This document shows positions 25,570-40,379 of a stretch of DNA of 64,000 bases, in pieces. The stretch covers positions 44,810,514 through 44,874,513 of the forward strand of contig OY735215.1 of assembly GCA_963457665.1 (NCBI GenBank), given 5' to 3'. The notes beneath the pieces were generated by a model. It did no database searches. It was given only the letters and a program-made list of their open reading frames with translations, and was not told the origin of the DNA. The stretch is from Thysanoteuthis rhombus. Taxonomy: Eukaryota > Mollusca > Cephalopoda > Oegopsida > Thysanoteuthidae. Each line of letters opens with the position of its first letter. Within the stretch, counting starts at the first letter, position 1. Position numbers and translations under genes: made by a program.

Positions 25570-26234
25570 GGTTCTCTTTATTTTGCTTTATCAATTTATC
25601 ATAATCGATTTTCGGCTTGTTAAGTCACTCAAAGCTCAATCAGGACCCGTGTATTCAGGGAATACGTACCCCACTCCGTCTGTTTCCAGCCCCTCGCGAC
25701 GATGGACATGGCTGGACTTTCTCGGTTTGGAGACCGATACAAAACAAGGCTGAAGAGCATAGTCTGCCGTACTATTCACTCATAGCTAGGGAAAGGGGGG
25801 GGGGCATCATATCTTTCCTAAGGGCATCACTGTGAAATTAATGTAAACTGCCTCATCCAGAGTAAGCTGATTCAATTTTCCTTGCTGCTAACCGTTAGGT
25901 TAGTAAATTATTTTTTTTCCACTGCGCCGCATGTGGTTTTCTTTCAAGTTTTTTTTTTCTTACCTCTTTAAACTCTTTTTAAGTTTGCGACGATGTTGAT
26001 GTAATGAAATGTTTTTGTATTTTTTTAAATCTTTGTTCCAAGATGTTTCAGTGTTTTTGTTGTTTTTGTTTTGTTTTTTTGTTGTTGTTTTTTATTCCCT
26101 ACCCGACGCACTATTTTTTAGGTTGATGGAATGAATTGGGTTAATGGAGTCTTTGACATTTTGTACTGTAACTTGAATTCCATCTCTCTCTTTCTCTTTC
26201 TCTCTCTCTCTCTCTTGATTCTAAATTATCTCCA

Positions 26235-26268
<34 letters not shown>

Positions 26269-27830
26269 TTAGCCTCCTCCTCTCTTATGCTCAGTATTCA
26301 ATTTTCATCATACCCCATCCCCTAATATTATTTCATTCTCGCTTTCATTACCTCCTCTCCATTGTTCTTTTCTCTACAACCTTTTTCTCTTTCGCTCTCT
26401 CTCTCTCTCTCTCTCTCTCTTCAGCTCACTCCTTTCTCTCTCCCTCTCCTCCCTCTCTCTCTCTCTCTCTCTCTCTGGCTCGTATACCCTCTTCTCCTTC
26501 TGCATATCGAGATTTGTGCACCAAGCTCAGCTTAGTCTGACAATTATGAAGTAAAAGGAGGGGTAGGAAGACTCTGTTGTGCCAAGCGAGGATGCCTTGC
26601 ATGCCTTGAAAATCGGTGTTCGAATCTTGGTGGTTACCTGGGTTTGAATGCCGACTACGGATGCTAATAGATAGATTTGCAATTACACAAACCACGAAGC
26701 TGGCCCGAGGTATTTACCAGAAATAGTTCAGAATCGTACAAAGCCATTGTTGAAATTAATTTCACATTGCATACACATACGTCAATTTGTAGTAAATAAT
26801 ACACGTGTAGTATATTACAGGTGGGGGCAAATTGCTGCTCGCGAGCTACATGTGGCTATTTGACATTTACTGTACGACTCATAGGGATACGTTGGCTTAG
26901 CTCCTTTTGAAAACATTCAATCTTTATAATTATTTACCGGGAACGAACTATGACCCCCACCGAATTGAAGTTTAATGTTCACGGTTAGTAAAATATTAGA
27001 TTATATAAAATCCTAATATGTGATTTGATATACCGTTGTTAAAACAATGATCATTTAAGATTGTGAAAAAATATTGCACATATATACATATATACTTTAG
27101 GATTACTGAAATCAACACAAATTAACAATTTAAAAACGTATAAAAATGTATTAGTTAACATTCATATATCTTTTATAATAAAATGAGTTGTCCTATGTAA
27201 CATTAAAAACATGCATGAAAATTTTGTTTAATATCTTGTGGCTTTCAGGCATCAGAAGTTAATTGTGTGTCTCTTACAATAAGCAAGTTTAGTCACCCGT
27301 GCAACAAAGCATCAACTGCAAGAGAGGCTTCAGATCCCAGACGCCCTTATCATGAAAGAAATGAAAACCTTCTTTCTGTCTGAGAACTAAGGGTCCTATA
27401 CGTATTTAATAGAGGTTGATTTCAAAATCAACACAGACAAACGGTAAAGGCTGAGTTTGAAAACGGAAAAACATACCATCCATAGTTTCATCTTTGATTT
27501 TGATAAAAGACAAAAGTGTGATTGGAAGTGTGCAATCAGAAATGTATGGATAACATTTATATTCATTTGATCTAACATACGCTCATTTGTACAGAAGTAA
27601 GAAAAATTTTTAAAAATTAGAAAAAAATCCTCAAATCTCAATACATGACAGTACATGTATATGCATGTATATCATAATAGTCATCTATCATATAATATAG
27701 ATATATAGTATATATAGATCAATATATATATATATATATATATCATTATTATCATTATTATGTAATATATCTATAGTATTTTCAGATGAGTAAACTATTC
27801 CAGCAATTAGAATTGGTAGAATAGTCGCAA
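25570..27830. other. Gene-free stretch with CT tracts
   Basis: Pyrimidine-rich simple sequence at about 26,180-26,280 and 26,390-26,478, mostly (TC)n. AT-rich sequence before and after, with a short (TA)n at about 27,720-27,742. 26,560-26,690 has a B-box-like 'ggtgttcgaatcttgg' without a matching A box. No gene. Confidence 0.5.
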
Positions 27831-28440
27831 TGGAAGGATGTAAAAGGCATGGAAGAAAATGGGAAGGACATGGAAACGAGGTAGAATGAATAGCTGGAAG
27901 GGAGGGAGGAGTGAAAGAAGGGGGAAGATGGGACACGGAAATAATAGAGGACGGTAGGGAGGGATAGGGGATGAAAGAGAGGAATGAAGGCAGGTGGGAG
28001 GAAGAAGGAATGCAGAAAAAAAAAGGATGGAGGGAAAGGAAGGAAGGAAGGAATGGAGGGATCTAGGAAAAAAGAAAGTAAGAAAGAAGTAAGAGAGGAA
28101 GAAAGGGAGGAAAGAAAGGAGAAACGATGGAAAGGAAGGGGAAGGGAAAAAGGGAAGAAAAGAAAGAAAGGAGGGAAAAGGAAAGAGGGAGAGGAAGTAA
28201 ACTGTGATGGAATGAAGTAAGAAACGACAAAAGGAATGGAGGAAAGGTGGAATGAAAAAAAAGGCGGGGGGAAAATAAGAAGAAGCAAAGGAAGGAGGGT
28301 GAGATGAAGGGAGAAAGGTTGAAATGGAAAAAAAAAGAAGGAGGGAAGAAAGAAGCATGTATAATAGAAAGGAAGAAAACCCTGGGAATCACCAGAAGAA
28401 AATTAAAAGAAAGACGGAAGAGGTTGAAAAAAAAGCACCT
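27830..28440 (+). repeat. Long purine-rich tract (~600 bp)
   Basis: Almost only A and G with 'ggaagg', 'gaaagaag' words. It can be read as Lys/Glu/Arg on one strand and Phe/Ser/Pro on the other over 180 codons; both come from composition. Such polypurine tracts can form triplex or other non-B DNA. Confidence 0.88.
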
Positions 28441-28955
28441 CAGCAATTAATTGATCGAGTATAATTAGATAATGGGGGAAAGAAAAACATAAGAGGACGA
28501 ATGAAGAAAATGGGGAGAAAAAGGATTTGATTTTTTAAAAAGAAAAAAAACGGAAGTATGAAAGAAAAAGTTTGTAAATGAAAAGATAATTGAACAATTT
28601 TTCGAATTGGTAAATTGAAAAGAATCCTGAAATTTTCCATGCACTTGTCTTATAAAAGAATCGTCATAAAAATAAAAGTCTGCGTGGAACCTTTTATCCT
28701 TTCTGGAAAGGCAGAAGGAGGCTCATATTTCACGGTGTGACTAGGAATTTCGAATAAAACATTGTTCTTTTTATTTTTATCTTATTCGAATCAAATGCAT
28801 CTGATGCAAATTTTACTTAAAATAGACCAGATAATTTTGATATAAATAATACAAGTAGAACGCTGAAATTCTAAAATGATAAAACCCAAATATGGAAAAA
28901 TTATAACACAGATTAAAAATTAAAATACACTATTTAGAATGGCATAAACATCGAT
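28441..28955. other. Gene-free AT-rich stretch
   Basis: Tapering purine-rich sequence followed by AT-rich DNA; nothing recognised. Confidence 0.45.
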
Positions 28956-28959
28956 AGAT

Positions 28960-29025
28960 ACATACATACATACATACATACATACATACATACATACATA
29001 CATACATACATACATACATACATAC
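28960..29025. repeat. (CATA)n tetranucleotide microsatellite
   Basis: About 16 perfect 'cata' units ending at 29,025. Confidence 0.96.
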
Positions 29026-29479
29026 GAGAAATGGGTAACTATATGAAAAAAATTCAGAATTAGAACGGAAGGTTTCGCTGTATTTCGATTTTAATTTTCA
29101 ACTTCAATCTATTTTCATTTCCAGTTGGCGTGGCCCGGATGACTAATGGCCGCTGATCATGTGACTAATCACCGAAATGTCTTACTAATCGACGTTCATC
29201 CTCAGATTGCTAAGATGTTCGAACTGATGAAAGAAAGATTATCAAGTTAATTGACAGACAAAATTTGACATCCGGCACCAAATCATTTACAACAGAACTG
29301 TTTTTTTTTTCAATCAAATCCAGGAAGAATTCTCCAGATGAGACTCCGTATTTTTGACATTTTTATTCCCAGATTCTGTTAAGGTTCAATGATGTTACCT
29401 GGACTAAGCATTTTGAACAAACAATAACTTTTGCTTGATATTCTTGAGGGGAAAACATTTTTGAAAAAAAAAAAATTTT

Positions 29480-29670
29480 CCCTGTGACCCACACAAATTC
29501 ACCCCTTCCAACTAAGTTAGAAGAGGTACATTTATTTACTCTTATCTCTCTGTTTGTTCACGGATATTTTCAAAAGTTCTCCATGAATTTCAATGATATT
29601 TTGTGCAAGGGTAGGCTATGAGCTAAGGAAGAATCGATTAAATTTTGGAGCAAAGCCAAATGATTTTTGA
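29480..29670 (-). repeat. ~170-bp-unit composite repeat, single-unit fragment
   Basis: 'aaaagttctccatgaatttc' and 'gagctaaggaagaatcgatt' match the units at 16,370-16,870 and 35,385-35,594 in the same sense. Surrounding DNA (29,026-30,400) otherwise holds nothing recognised. Confidence 0.6.
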
Positions 29671-30409
29671 TGGTGTTCTCAAAGGTATGTGCATGCGGAA
29701 TGCTTCCTAGTTTTGCTCCGTGACGATTGCATAAAGATACGCTACTTAGATACACTACTTACAGGCAGTTGTTTAATGTGTTGTTCCTAATCACAGAAGA
29801 ATTTTAGCAGACTGAAAATGATAATAATAATTACATTAATCATTCAAAAGAATCCACATATACGATAATCAGAAATATGTGTTTGTGTCCTGATTACGTA
29901 AGTTAGTAGAAATAAAAGTTCATGCTGCGTTGAACTTGACGGATTTCAAACGATTTATTAGGGTGTTCAGGAAATAAACAATGAAAACAGAAAATGTATA
30001 TAAAGCAGTGCACGGAGTTTAGAGATGATATAGGAAGAAAAATGTCTGAATGATTTTTTTCAGTTCTGATATTTCATCATCCGGAAATTTATGACTGCTT
30101 TTTGACTGCATGTGAAGAAAAGCAGGAACTAAGTCAGTTTTAAAATGTCATTTTCCTCTTCTTAACGGGCAACTCTGTCGGTTCCTGCAATCATTATTGA
30201 GAACGTGTCGCCACGGACGACTGTCATAGACACACACCAGAAGGGCCAGGCGGTCTCATGCGGTCCCTCATGCAGTTGAACGGCTTTGGAACCTATTTGG
30301 CAAATGAAGAACTTCTTTTCCCAAGTAAATTCTGTTTAGGTTGAAGTGTTGGAAACTGTCAACAAGAGAAATAAGTATGTTTGTAAGCAGACTGACTCTC
30401 GAACTGATA

Positions 30410-30745
30410 ATAATGCACAGAAGAGAATCATGTGCAAAATCATATGGAGAGATCACAAGACAACACAGTAGAATAGAGAAAAAGCAGAGTTAGAGATATA
30501 AAATCTACTAGAAAAAATCTAATGACAAAAAGCTGACCTTGTTGCAAGAATGTCAGATAACAACTACAAATCGCGACACACAATTTCCAGAGATCATATG
30601 AGAAACTATGGATGGAAAAATACACGATGGCATGACAAACTAGACAAGTTCAGAAAATATTGGTTCCGCGACGCCAATGATAACGAATTCTGGAATAACT
30701 TGAGGAAGGTGTATGTCCAATGACCGACTCTGCTGTTGCTAATGA
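30410..30745 (+). mobile_element. LINE 3' end, 5'-truncated copy
   Basis: Reads KRIMCKIIWRDHKTTQ, then RDHMRNYGWKNTRWHDKLDK and FWNNLRKVYVQ before a stop, then 'gctaatgatgatgatcc'. This matches the C-terminal part and 3' tail of the LINE at 21,270-23,243. Stops in the middle show it is dead. Confidence 0.75.
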
Positions 30746-30980
30746 TGATGATCCTTCGGTTGCTTCATGTGTAACCTATTTTCTACTTCCTGAATTTCCT
30801 CTTAGGCTTTGTAATCAACGGGTGACAGTTGGTTTCCAACACAGTTGAGGCCTTTTAAACCTTGATGAACATTCTGAGATTTTCCTTACATTGTACAAAA
30901 GATGGCAGTGGGAACCGCTCCAACCAATAGAATAATTTCTTCATCCATAGCTACAGCAGAATGCTACGAAAGTCATATTA

Positions 30981-31310
30981 AAAACTGTCAACCAGAGCGG
31001 TCACCAAAACCATCAACTCAAGTTTCTTCAATTTTAGAGTTGAGGCCGCACAAAGGCTGAAATAGGGCTAAATAGGTTTTATGTACGGGGTTCAATATGC
31101 AAATTAAGTCTATGCCAAACTTTTCCTTTAGTTTTTTTTTCCAGCAGCGCTCACGCTAGCCTTTCGAAAATCCTGACTTTTCAGTGACCACCGTCCAACA
31201 AAACACGAGTGTACTAACATTTTTTCAATTTTTAAATATATTTTCCAGACATATCATGGTGCCAAGAGACGTTCGTCATTGGACAGTTTCTATTGAGTGA
31301 TTAACCAGAC
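30981..31310 (-). repeat. Dispersed repeat family 'CTGGTTAGTC', copy D
   Basis: Reverse orientation. Tail block 'aaaactgtcaaccagagcgg' and head block 'tattgagtgattaaccagac' are present with a diverged middle. Confidence 0.6.
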
Positions 31311-31491
31311 CATTTTCTTTTCTTTAGACTGTGGTGTCTTTTCTTGTGTTGACTCTATCCAGTTGTTGTTTTAAATTAGATTTTTTAAAAGTTTTCTGTT
31401 GAAGTTTTGATTACATTTTCCCTAAACACGTTGGCATGGTTTCCCATCAGGATATCAACTTATTAAAAAACGAGGGAAAGGGGACTTTGCA

Positions 31492-32322
<831 letters not shown>

Positions 32323-32704
32323 AGAGAGAGATTAAAGGTCGCAGACAAGAAAAATTACTTAACTATTCTTATTTCACCACAAGTGAACGTGAGTTAGTAG
32401 TTACTGCACATAAGAAGTGCATTTCCGGCAATCTCGTTTAGCTATTATTAACATTCACGGCGTTGATGTTTAGGGACACAAATTGAGATTATAGAAGTTA
32501 ACCATCACAATTGTTGGAACAATGGCGTCTGTGTATTTTTTAGCTTACAATTCCGAAAAGATGTACAATTAGTGGCTATTTTGATTGCCCCAATCCTGGA
32601 TATGAACCCAAATGATTGTGGCTCAAAATTAAAAATACCCCCTCCCCCTTTCATTATATACGTGTGATAATTGTAGTGATATTCTACTAGGAAACATATT
32701 TTGA

Positions 32705-32822
32705 CCAGCACTGGAAATATTCGAGTTGCAAATCGAACAGCCGACCTAGTGAATCTAGAAATGAGCATCATGCGTAATTCTTGATGCTTCTCTGCTCTAA
32801 CGACTGAGCTAACAACACTCTT
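32705..32822 (-). pseudogene. tRNA-like sequence, probable SINE head
   Basis: The minus strand has an A-box-like 'ttagctcagtcgttagagc' and, after a longer than normal spacing, a B-box-like 'ggctgttcgatttgc'. The insertion between the boxes argues against a working tRNA and for a tRNA-derived SINE remnant. Confidence 0.4.
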
Positions 32823-32896
32823 GGTAAGCAGGAGTTCGAAATATCGCGCTCAATTCACCCAACCCACATCTCTGTGGTCATAGGTATGGATATCTA

Positions 32897-32920
32897 TCAA
32901 TCTATCTATCTATCTATCTA

Positions 32921-32977
<57 letters not shown>

Positions 32978-33115
32978 GTGTGTTCCTATTTCGCCGATAT
33001 TATGTACGTCATTAGATTAGACAGTTTATGTCTGACAGTTCCCGAATAAAATGTATCTACAAGTATCACATTCTGTCGGACATTGATTAACTTCTTTTTC
33101 TCTCTCTCTATTTCC

Positions 33116-33169
<54 letters not shown>
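32897..33169. repeat. (TATC)n(TA)n and (TC)n microsatellites
   Basis: TATC units from about 32,897 pass into (TA)n to 32,976; a (TC)n run covers about 33,119-33,168. Confidence 0.95.
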
Positions 33170-33175
<6 letters not shown>

Positions 33176-33445
33176 CGTATATACTACAAAACTTACTAAT
33201 GTTTGCTTACATGTATATGTCTTGCAGACTTAGAGACGGCTGCACCGTGGGTTCTAAGAATTCGATTATTGCGGTAACGGCGCCAGAGATTTACATAAGA
33301 TAGGTGGTACTGACCACTGAGGCTCTTTTTGGGTCAAAATTTCTATGTCCGTACAAAGTGCAATACGGCATAAACCATAATTTGTAAGCTTGTATTCAAA
33401 AATGCATTATTCCTGAAAAAAAAAAAACGAAAAAAAAAATAGTGG

Positions 33446-33520
33446 AAGTGCTAGTAGCTCAGTAGTTAGAATCCCTGAAAATGGAATCGGTGGACAGAGT
33501 TGAAGCTCCAACAGAGAAAA
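33446..33520 (+). pseudogene. tRNA-like sequence, probable SINE head
   Basis: 'gtagctcagtagttagaat' is a good A box. 'agttgaagctccaac' about 45 nt on is a poor B box. No cloverleaf that I can complete, so most likely an old tRNA-derived SINE. Confidence 0.35.
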
Positions 33521-33716
33521 CAAATATTGCCTCTAGAGTACTCTAACTCAATCAGTATGTAATATAAGAGGATTACAATCAATATTCCATATTGAACAAC
33601 TCTTGATAATCCAGGGTCAAGTAAAACCAAATTGACAAATTTCGAAAACTATGTCCATCAGAATATCGAAGTCAACATTTTTTGGCGTAAAATCTGGCCA
33701 ACGAAGCAAAATTATA

Positions 33717-35594
33717 GCTAAAAACCATACAAATTAGCGAAATAATTGTTGCCGGTTTTCCTATGAACTTTTAGGGTAACCATTTTGAAACTCGAAAGGG
33801 ACAACTGTGAATGTACATCTCTTCCAGTTATGACTGAGGCATTTTGGATGGATCTACCCCCAAATTGAATCACTTCTTCCGTGGTCTATTGCCCACTTTC
33901 CCATTAAATTGTATTGAAAATTATCAGGAATCTTTTGAGATATCGTGTGGATAGACAGGGTGGAGTGTAGAAATTTCGGAAAAACAATGCAGATATATAT
34001 ATTTCAATCAAAAACAAATTTCCAAGATTAGCCCTCAAATTTGATCACTTCTTCCTTCTCTTGTAATTCATCTTTCCATGAAATTTCGTTAACATTCAGT
34101 GAGAATTTTGGAAGATATCGTTTGGACAGACAGCAGTTTATCACAAATGTAGAAAGGAAAAAAGCGGAACAATCCCTCTCAATCAAAAATAAATACCTGG
34201 ATCTATCCCAAAATCCTCTTCGCCTACGAAATTTCGTATATAGAAGATATCGTATGGACGGTTGGCGTCTGTCTGTCCATACGATATCTATCAATTTATG
34301 AAGAAAAAATGCAAAAATATCTTTCGAAAAACAAATAGCTGAATTTGCCCCAAAATTTAATCAAATCCTACTTAATACTTGTCGTTCCATAGAATTTCAT
34401 CGGAACTTTTGGAAATATTTTGTAGACAGAAAGGAGCGAAGACAGATGTGAATAGAATATTTAAACGGAAAAATATCTATCAATCAAAAAATGAATTCTT
34501 ATATCTATTCTAATATTCAGTGATTTTTTCGGCGCCCATTACTCTGCTGTTCAAAAAAAATCATCCCAAATTATTTGGAACTTTTAGAAATATGGTATGG
34601 ACGGACAGGGGCAAATGCGAAAACGTATTTTAAAAAAAACAAAAAAAAACGCAAAATTATCCCCCAATCACAAACCAATGTCTGGATTCGTCTTTGAATA
34701 TATTCAATTCTTTCTTGCAAAGTAGCACAACCTTCCGCGAAAATCCATGGAAATTTGTTGGGAGCTTTCGGTAATACCGTGTGGACAGAAAGGAGCAAAA
34801 ACAGACCTGTATGAAATATTTCAACGGAAAAATATTTTTCAATTCAAAAAGATCAGCTACAATATTCAGTGACTTTTTTTCCAAAGTGCCTTACCGTTTC
34901 TAAAATATTCATTTAGATTTATTCAGAAAATTTGGAGATATCAAGTGAACAGATAGGTGCGAATACAGAAATATACATTTTTTCTTAAAACGGAAAAATA
35001 TCTTCCAATCAAGAGCAAATTCCTGAATCAGACCCAAATATCAATTAATTCTTTCTTGCAATGTTGTGTATAGTCTTACACAACTCTATTACAATTTGTA
35101 GAGAACTTCCGGAGACACCTTTTGGATAGAAGACGCGAATACAAAAATGAATATAACATCAAAACGGGAAAATGATTCACAATCAAAAGCAAATTCATGG
35201 ATCCACCTCAAAATCTGATTACTTCTCAATTATCGCGTAACGTGATGTTTTTACGAAATTTCTTTGAAATCCATTGTGAAATTTTAGAAGTTTTATGTTG
35301 GCTGAAAGGAACAGATATGCTATATATGCGCGGGTTTTTTGTTTATTTGTCTTTTTTGTACATTTCTGTATTTGTTTTTGTCTGTTCCCACGATATCTCC
35401 GAAGGTTCTCTCTGAAGTTTTGAGAAAGGGTGATTCATAGGCTACGGGAGAAATGATTGAATTTTGGCATAGATCCAGTCATAACAGGAAGAGATGTACA
35501 TTCACAGTCGTCCATTTTGAATTTCAAAGTGGCTACCCTCAAAGCTCATTGAAAAGCTGGCAACAATTTTTTTTCTCAATGTTGATGGTTTTTA
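33717..35594. mobile_element. Composite element: ~9 tandem ~170-bp units between inverted arms
   Basis: The left arm (about 33,717-33,960) and right arm (about 35,385-35,594) are diverged reverse complements. Left blocks are 'taaaaaccat', 'aattgttgccggtttt', 'gtgaatgtacatctcttcc' and 'agatatcgtgtgga'. The right has 'cacgatatctccgaagg', 'gagatgtacattcacag', 'gctggcaacaatttt' and 'gatggtttttag'. Between the arms, units repeat about every 165-185 bp, anchored by 'gatatcgtgtggacagac' variants near 33,940, 34,115, 34,248, 34,415, 34,590, 34,772, 34,936, 35,112 and 35,290. Each unit also carries 'ggaaaaatatctttcaatc' and 'caaatttgatcacttctt' themes. No protein is encoded. Inverted arms around internal tandem repeats recall fold-back transposons, but the class is not established. 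Confidence 0.75.
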
Positions 35595-35639
35595 GATATG
35601 ATTCAACCTAGTTGCCAAGATTCTACCCTCTAAAAGTTA

Positions 35640-37700
<2,061 letters not shown>

Positions 37701-37710
37701 ATGCTCTTAC

Positions 37711-38040
37711 ATACATCATCATCAGTCTTTTAACGTCCGTCGTTGGACATTGACCTTCCCCAGAATCCACCACATTTCTCTATCATGGGCGTCGTGGAGC
37801 CAATATTTTCTGAATTTGTGTAGTTCATTTTCGCTACATGACCAGCCCATTGCCATTTGAGTTTTCTAATAGATTCTATGATGTCTCTGACGCCTGCGTT
37901 ATTTCTGATGTATTGTGCTATTTTGTGTTCTCTCCATGTGAGTTTGAGCATAATTCTCCCATGCACTCGTTGCATGCTTCTCAGTTTGCAGGTTTGTCTC
38001 TTGGTTAGGTTCCAAGTTTCACAAAAATGTTCACCTCCTT
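37711..38040 (-). mobile_element. LINE 3' end, 5'-truncated copy
   Basis: The minus strand reads WNLTKRQTCKLRSMQRVH, then RIMLKLTWREHKIAQYIR, then RDIIESIRKLKWQWAGHVA, the C-terminal part of the same LINE as at 21,270-23,243. Its 3' end is an ATG/GAT simple tail at about 37,711-37,725. The open frame is well kept here (about 90 codons), so this may be one of the younger copies. Confidence 0.8.
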
Positions 38041-38482
38041 GACCTTGACACAAGCTGGCCTTCCTACACCATCACACAGATGAAAAATCCCAATCCCCTA
38101 CCCTCTGTTTCTCTAGGGTTTGATTCTTCATTTTACCATTCTCGTTCTGACGAAGCCATCCGGCCAAATTATCCCCACAAATGTGAATAAATAATAGATA
38201 TTCGTATTTACATTCGATTTCCAGATTGTCTTTTCTCAACATCATGTCGGATACACAACATCCTTTCACACACCGTATGGGTTTTAGTTGTTGTTACAGT
38301 TTAATATGTATCCGTAATCACGTAAGTATAAAACTTAGTTATTTTCCTACCTCTTTCCTACCACCTATTTCTTTTTCCTCCTTCTTCTCCTCCCATTTTC
38401 TACGTTCTCATATCCTTTCCGGCTTTTGTCTCTCATTTTGTGACGACCCGACAATTGGATCAGGTGGTTATGATAAAACCTG

Positions 38483-38558
38483 TGACGTCATCGCTGCATA
38501 TCGGCAGTGAATGAGATTTCGTTGTTGCAGTGGATGCGAATTAAAACCCGTGACGTCA
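38483..38558 (+). promoter_or_regulatory. Two perfect CRE-like palindromes (TGACGTCA)
   Basis: TGACGTCA occurs at 38,483-38,490 and 38,551-38,558. Both sit in a duplicated context ('aaaacctgtgacgtcatcgc' and 'aaaacccgtgacgtcaccgc'). This octamer is the consensus site for CREB/ATF proteins. No promoter or first exon is recognised beside them, so function is only a possibility; they may simply belong to a duplicated repeat. Confidence 0.4.
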
Positions 38559-38829
38559 CCGCCGCACTTAATTTTTTTTTTTTTTTAAACTTAGAGAAAA
38601 TCTATGAATGATTGTAAGTGCATGTTTTCTCCACGTTTTTTGTTGCACGTTTTTCTTTCTACCTGCTGCCTTCTCTCCCTGTTTGTGAGTGCGTCTGCTG
38701 CAGGATTTTGATTGAGAAAAAACACGTACGGAAATCGTGGGCGGGGGAAACTCTTTTTAAAAAAAATAAAGTGTCCGGGAAAAAGAAAAAAAATGAAATT
38801 TGTGAGATAAGAGAGAAATAATAAAGAAA

Positions 38830-39255
38830 CAGGTTTGGTTAGTCACCCAGTGGAGACCGTTACGTGACCAATGTTCCTTGGCAGTATGCAGTGTTTAGGT
38901 GATCAAATAAAATATTGGAAGAAGGGATGATCAGTGAATAAGTTACTCCTCTCGCCTTTCATTAGGTAAAAATCACTAAACAGGGCTGATTTTCTTTTAA
39001 TTAACAGCGAGCACAAACTAAGGACCAATTTAGCAAACTAACCCTCAAACATACAAAAAAATATCTAGTGTTTTAAAAAAAAACAAAAAACAAGAAAACC
39101 GATATATTTTTTTTTTGTTGACATAATAAGGAGTAACTGTTGACATTTCAGCCCTCTATCTCCATTGCTGCAGCTTTTATGCACGATATGCATACATAAC
39201 CAGCCAGCTTGAAACCTGAGAGAGTCCTGTAATGACAGTTTTGGTTGACGATTTC
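38830..39255 (+). repeat. Dispersed repeat family 'CTGGTTAGTC', copy E
   Basis: 'aggtttggttagtcaccc', 'gttacgtgaccaatgttcc', 'gaataagttactcctctcgc', 'cagccctctatctccattg' and 'gacagttttggttgacgatt' appear in order. One of the most complete copies. Confidence 0.8.
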
Positions 39256-39259
39256 TAAC

Positions 39260-39885
39260 AAAGTGAAGAATAATAAAGTGAAAATGAGTAAATCAAGAAA
39301 ATAAGGAGAGGAAAAAAATTAAAGCAAGAAAAAACGAAAAAGAGAAAGATTGAGAAGTGATCATGGTTCGACTAATAACATTTTTATTTAATGGAGAATG
39401 AAAAGTACGATTCTGAACAGGCGTTAGTTATTTCTCGCATTCATTAACCTTATTTCATTTATACATGTATACTTGCCATCAAAGTCAATAATTGAACAGC
39501 TGTAGAGTCGAAATTTGAAGCCATGTAAAAGGATTCCATTGAAGAATAAATATGGTTAGAATAAACTCTATTTATGATATCACTGGCGTTTTCTGCTTGT
39601 AAAAAAGGATCTTGAGACATCTAGTTTCTGGAGAATCTAGATGTTATTTCCACTGGAAAACATTTATAATGGAGAGTAGAAAACATGTAGATTCTGGAGA
39701 ATTCTCGATATCGATGAACCTGCCAAAAGAAAGACCTTAGAGTTAAAAAAATAAAATAAAAAATAAACATTTTTAAAAGGAGTCTATTGGGATACTGATG
39801 TCAATTCCCAAGTAGGCAGATAAAATGTTAGAACCAGTAGTGCTACAATAGATCCTTTTGCTTCTATTAGTGGCTACAGTTCTTC
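39260..39885. other. Gene-free AT-rich stretch
   Basis: Nothing recognised. A short direct repeat, 'tctggagaatctagatg' at about 39,630 and 'tctggagaattctcgat' at about 39,693, is visible. Confidence 0.4.
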
Positions 39886-39886
39886 G

Positions 39887-39889
<3 letters not shown>

Positions 39890-39931
<42 letters not shown>

Positions 39932-40113
39932 ATGATCTTCCGAAATGAAATGGAGCACTCAGGTGGATGGGGAATCTATGCGTTAATAAATATATCACTT
40001 AAATTCAACCTTAGTGACTGTCCAGTTCCGTGGAGCAGAGGGATGATACCAGCCTCTGGGTCTGAAGCTAAGGTTTTGATCCTATCTCGTGGTACTGGAC
40101 GGTATAATGGATA

Positions 40114-40171
<58 letters not shown>
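39890..40171. repeat. Segment bounded by (TA)n microsatellites
   Basis: (TA)n at about 39,890-39,928 and at 40,118-40,149 joined to (TG)n to 40,171 enclose about 190 bp of more GC-balanced sequence ('ccagttccgtggagcagagg'). Simple repeats on both sides suggest an inserted element that carried or seeded a TA tail, but I cannot name it. Confidence 0.5.
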
Positions 40172-40268
40172 CTGTTTGTTGATTTTAAGATTTGCGTTAT
40201 GAAGGGTGAGTACTCGATATCAGGGACAGAGCACATGTAAATATAGTGTAGACTGAGGAAACAACACT

Positions 40269-40365
40269 CCGTGGTGACTCCAAATTTTATGCTGCTGCGA
40301 TCTTCAGCATCTGAAAATCTGGTCAGAATATCGCAGCAGTATGGAACTCGGAGTCGCTCAGGATA
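40269..40365. repeat. Short imperfect hairpin
   Basis: 'gtgactccaaattttatgct' then 'gctgcgat' on the left pairs with 'atcgcagcagtatggaact' then 'cggagtcgc' on the right, across a loop of about 28 bases. Arms are about 30 bp with a few mismatches. It could be a small MITE relic or a miRNA-like foldback. Confidence 0.55.
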
Positions 40366-40379
40366 AAAATAGTCAGGAA

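Noticed and set aside
26600-26690. B-box-like motif suggesting a tRNA gene
   Set aside because: No A box at a proper distance and no stems.
27782-28446. Several overlapping frames of 127-183 codons
   Set aside because: They are Phe/Ser/Pro/Leu strings on the complement of a purine tract; all three phases are open, so there is no coding choice.
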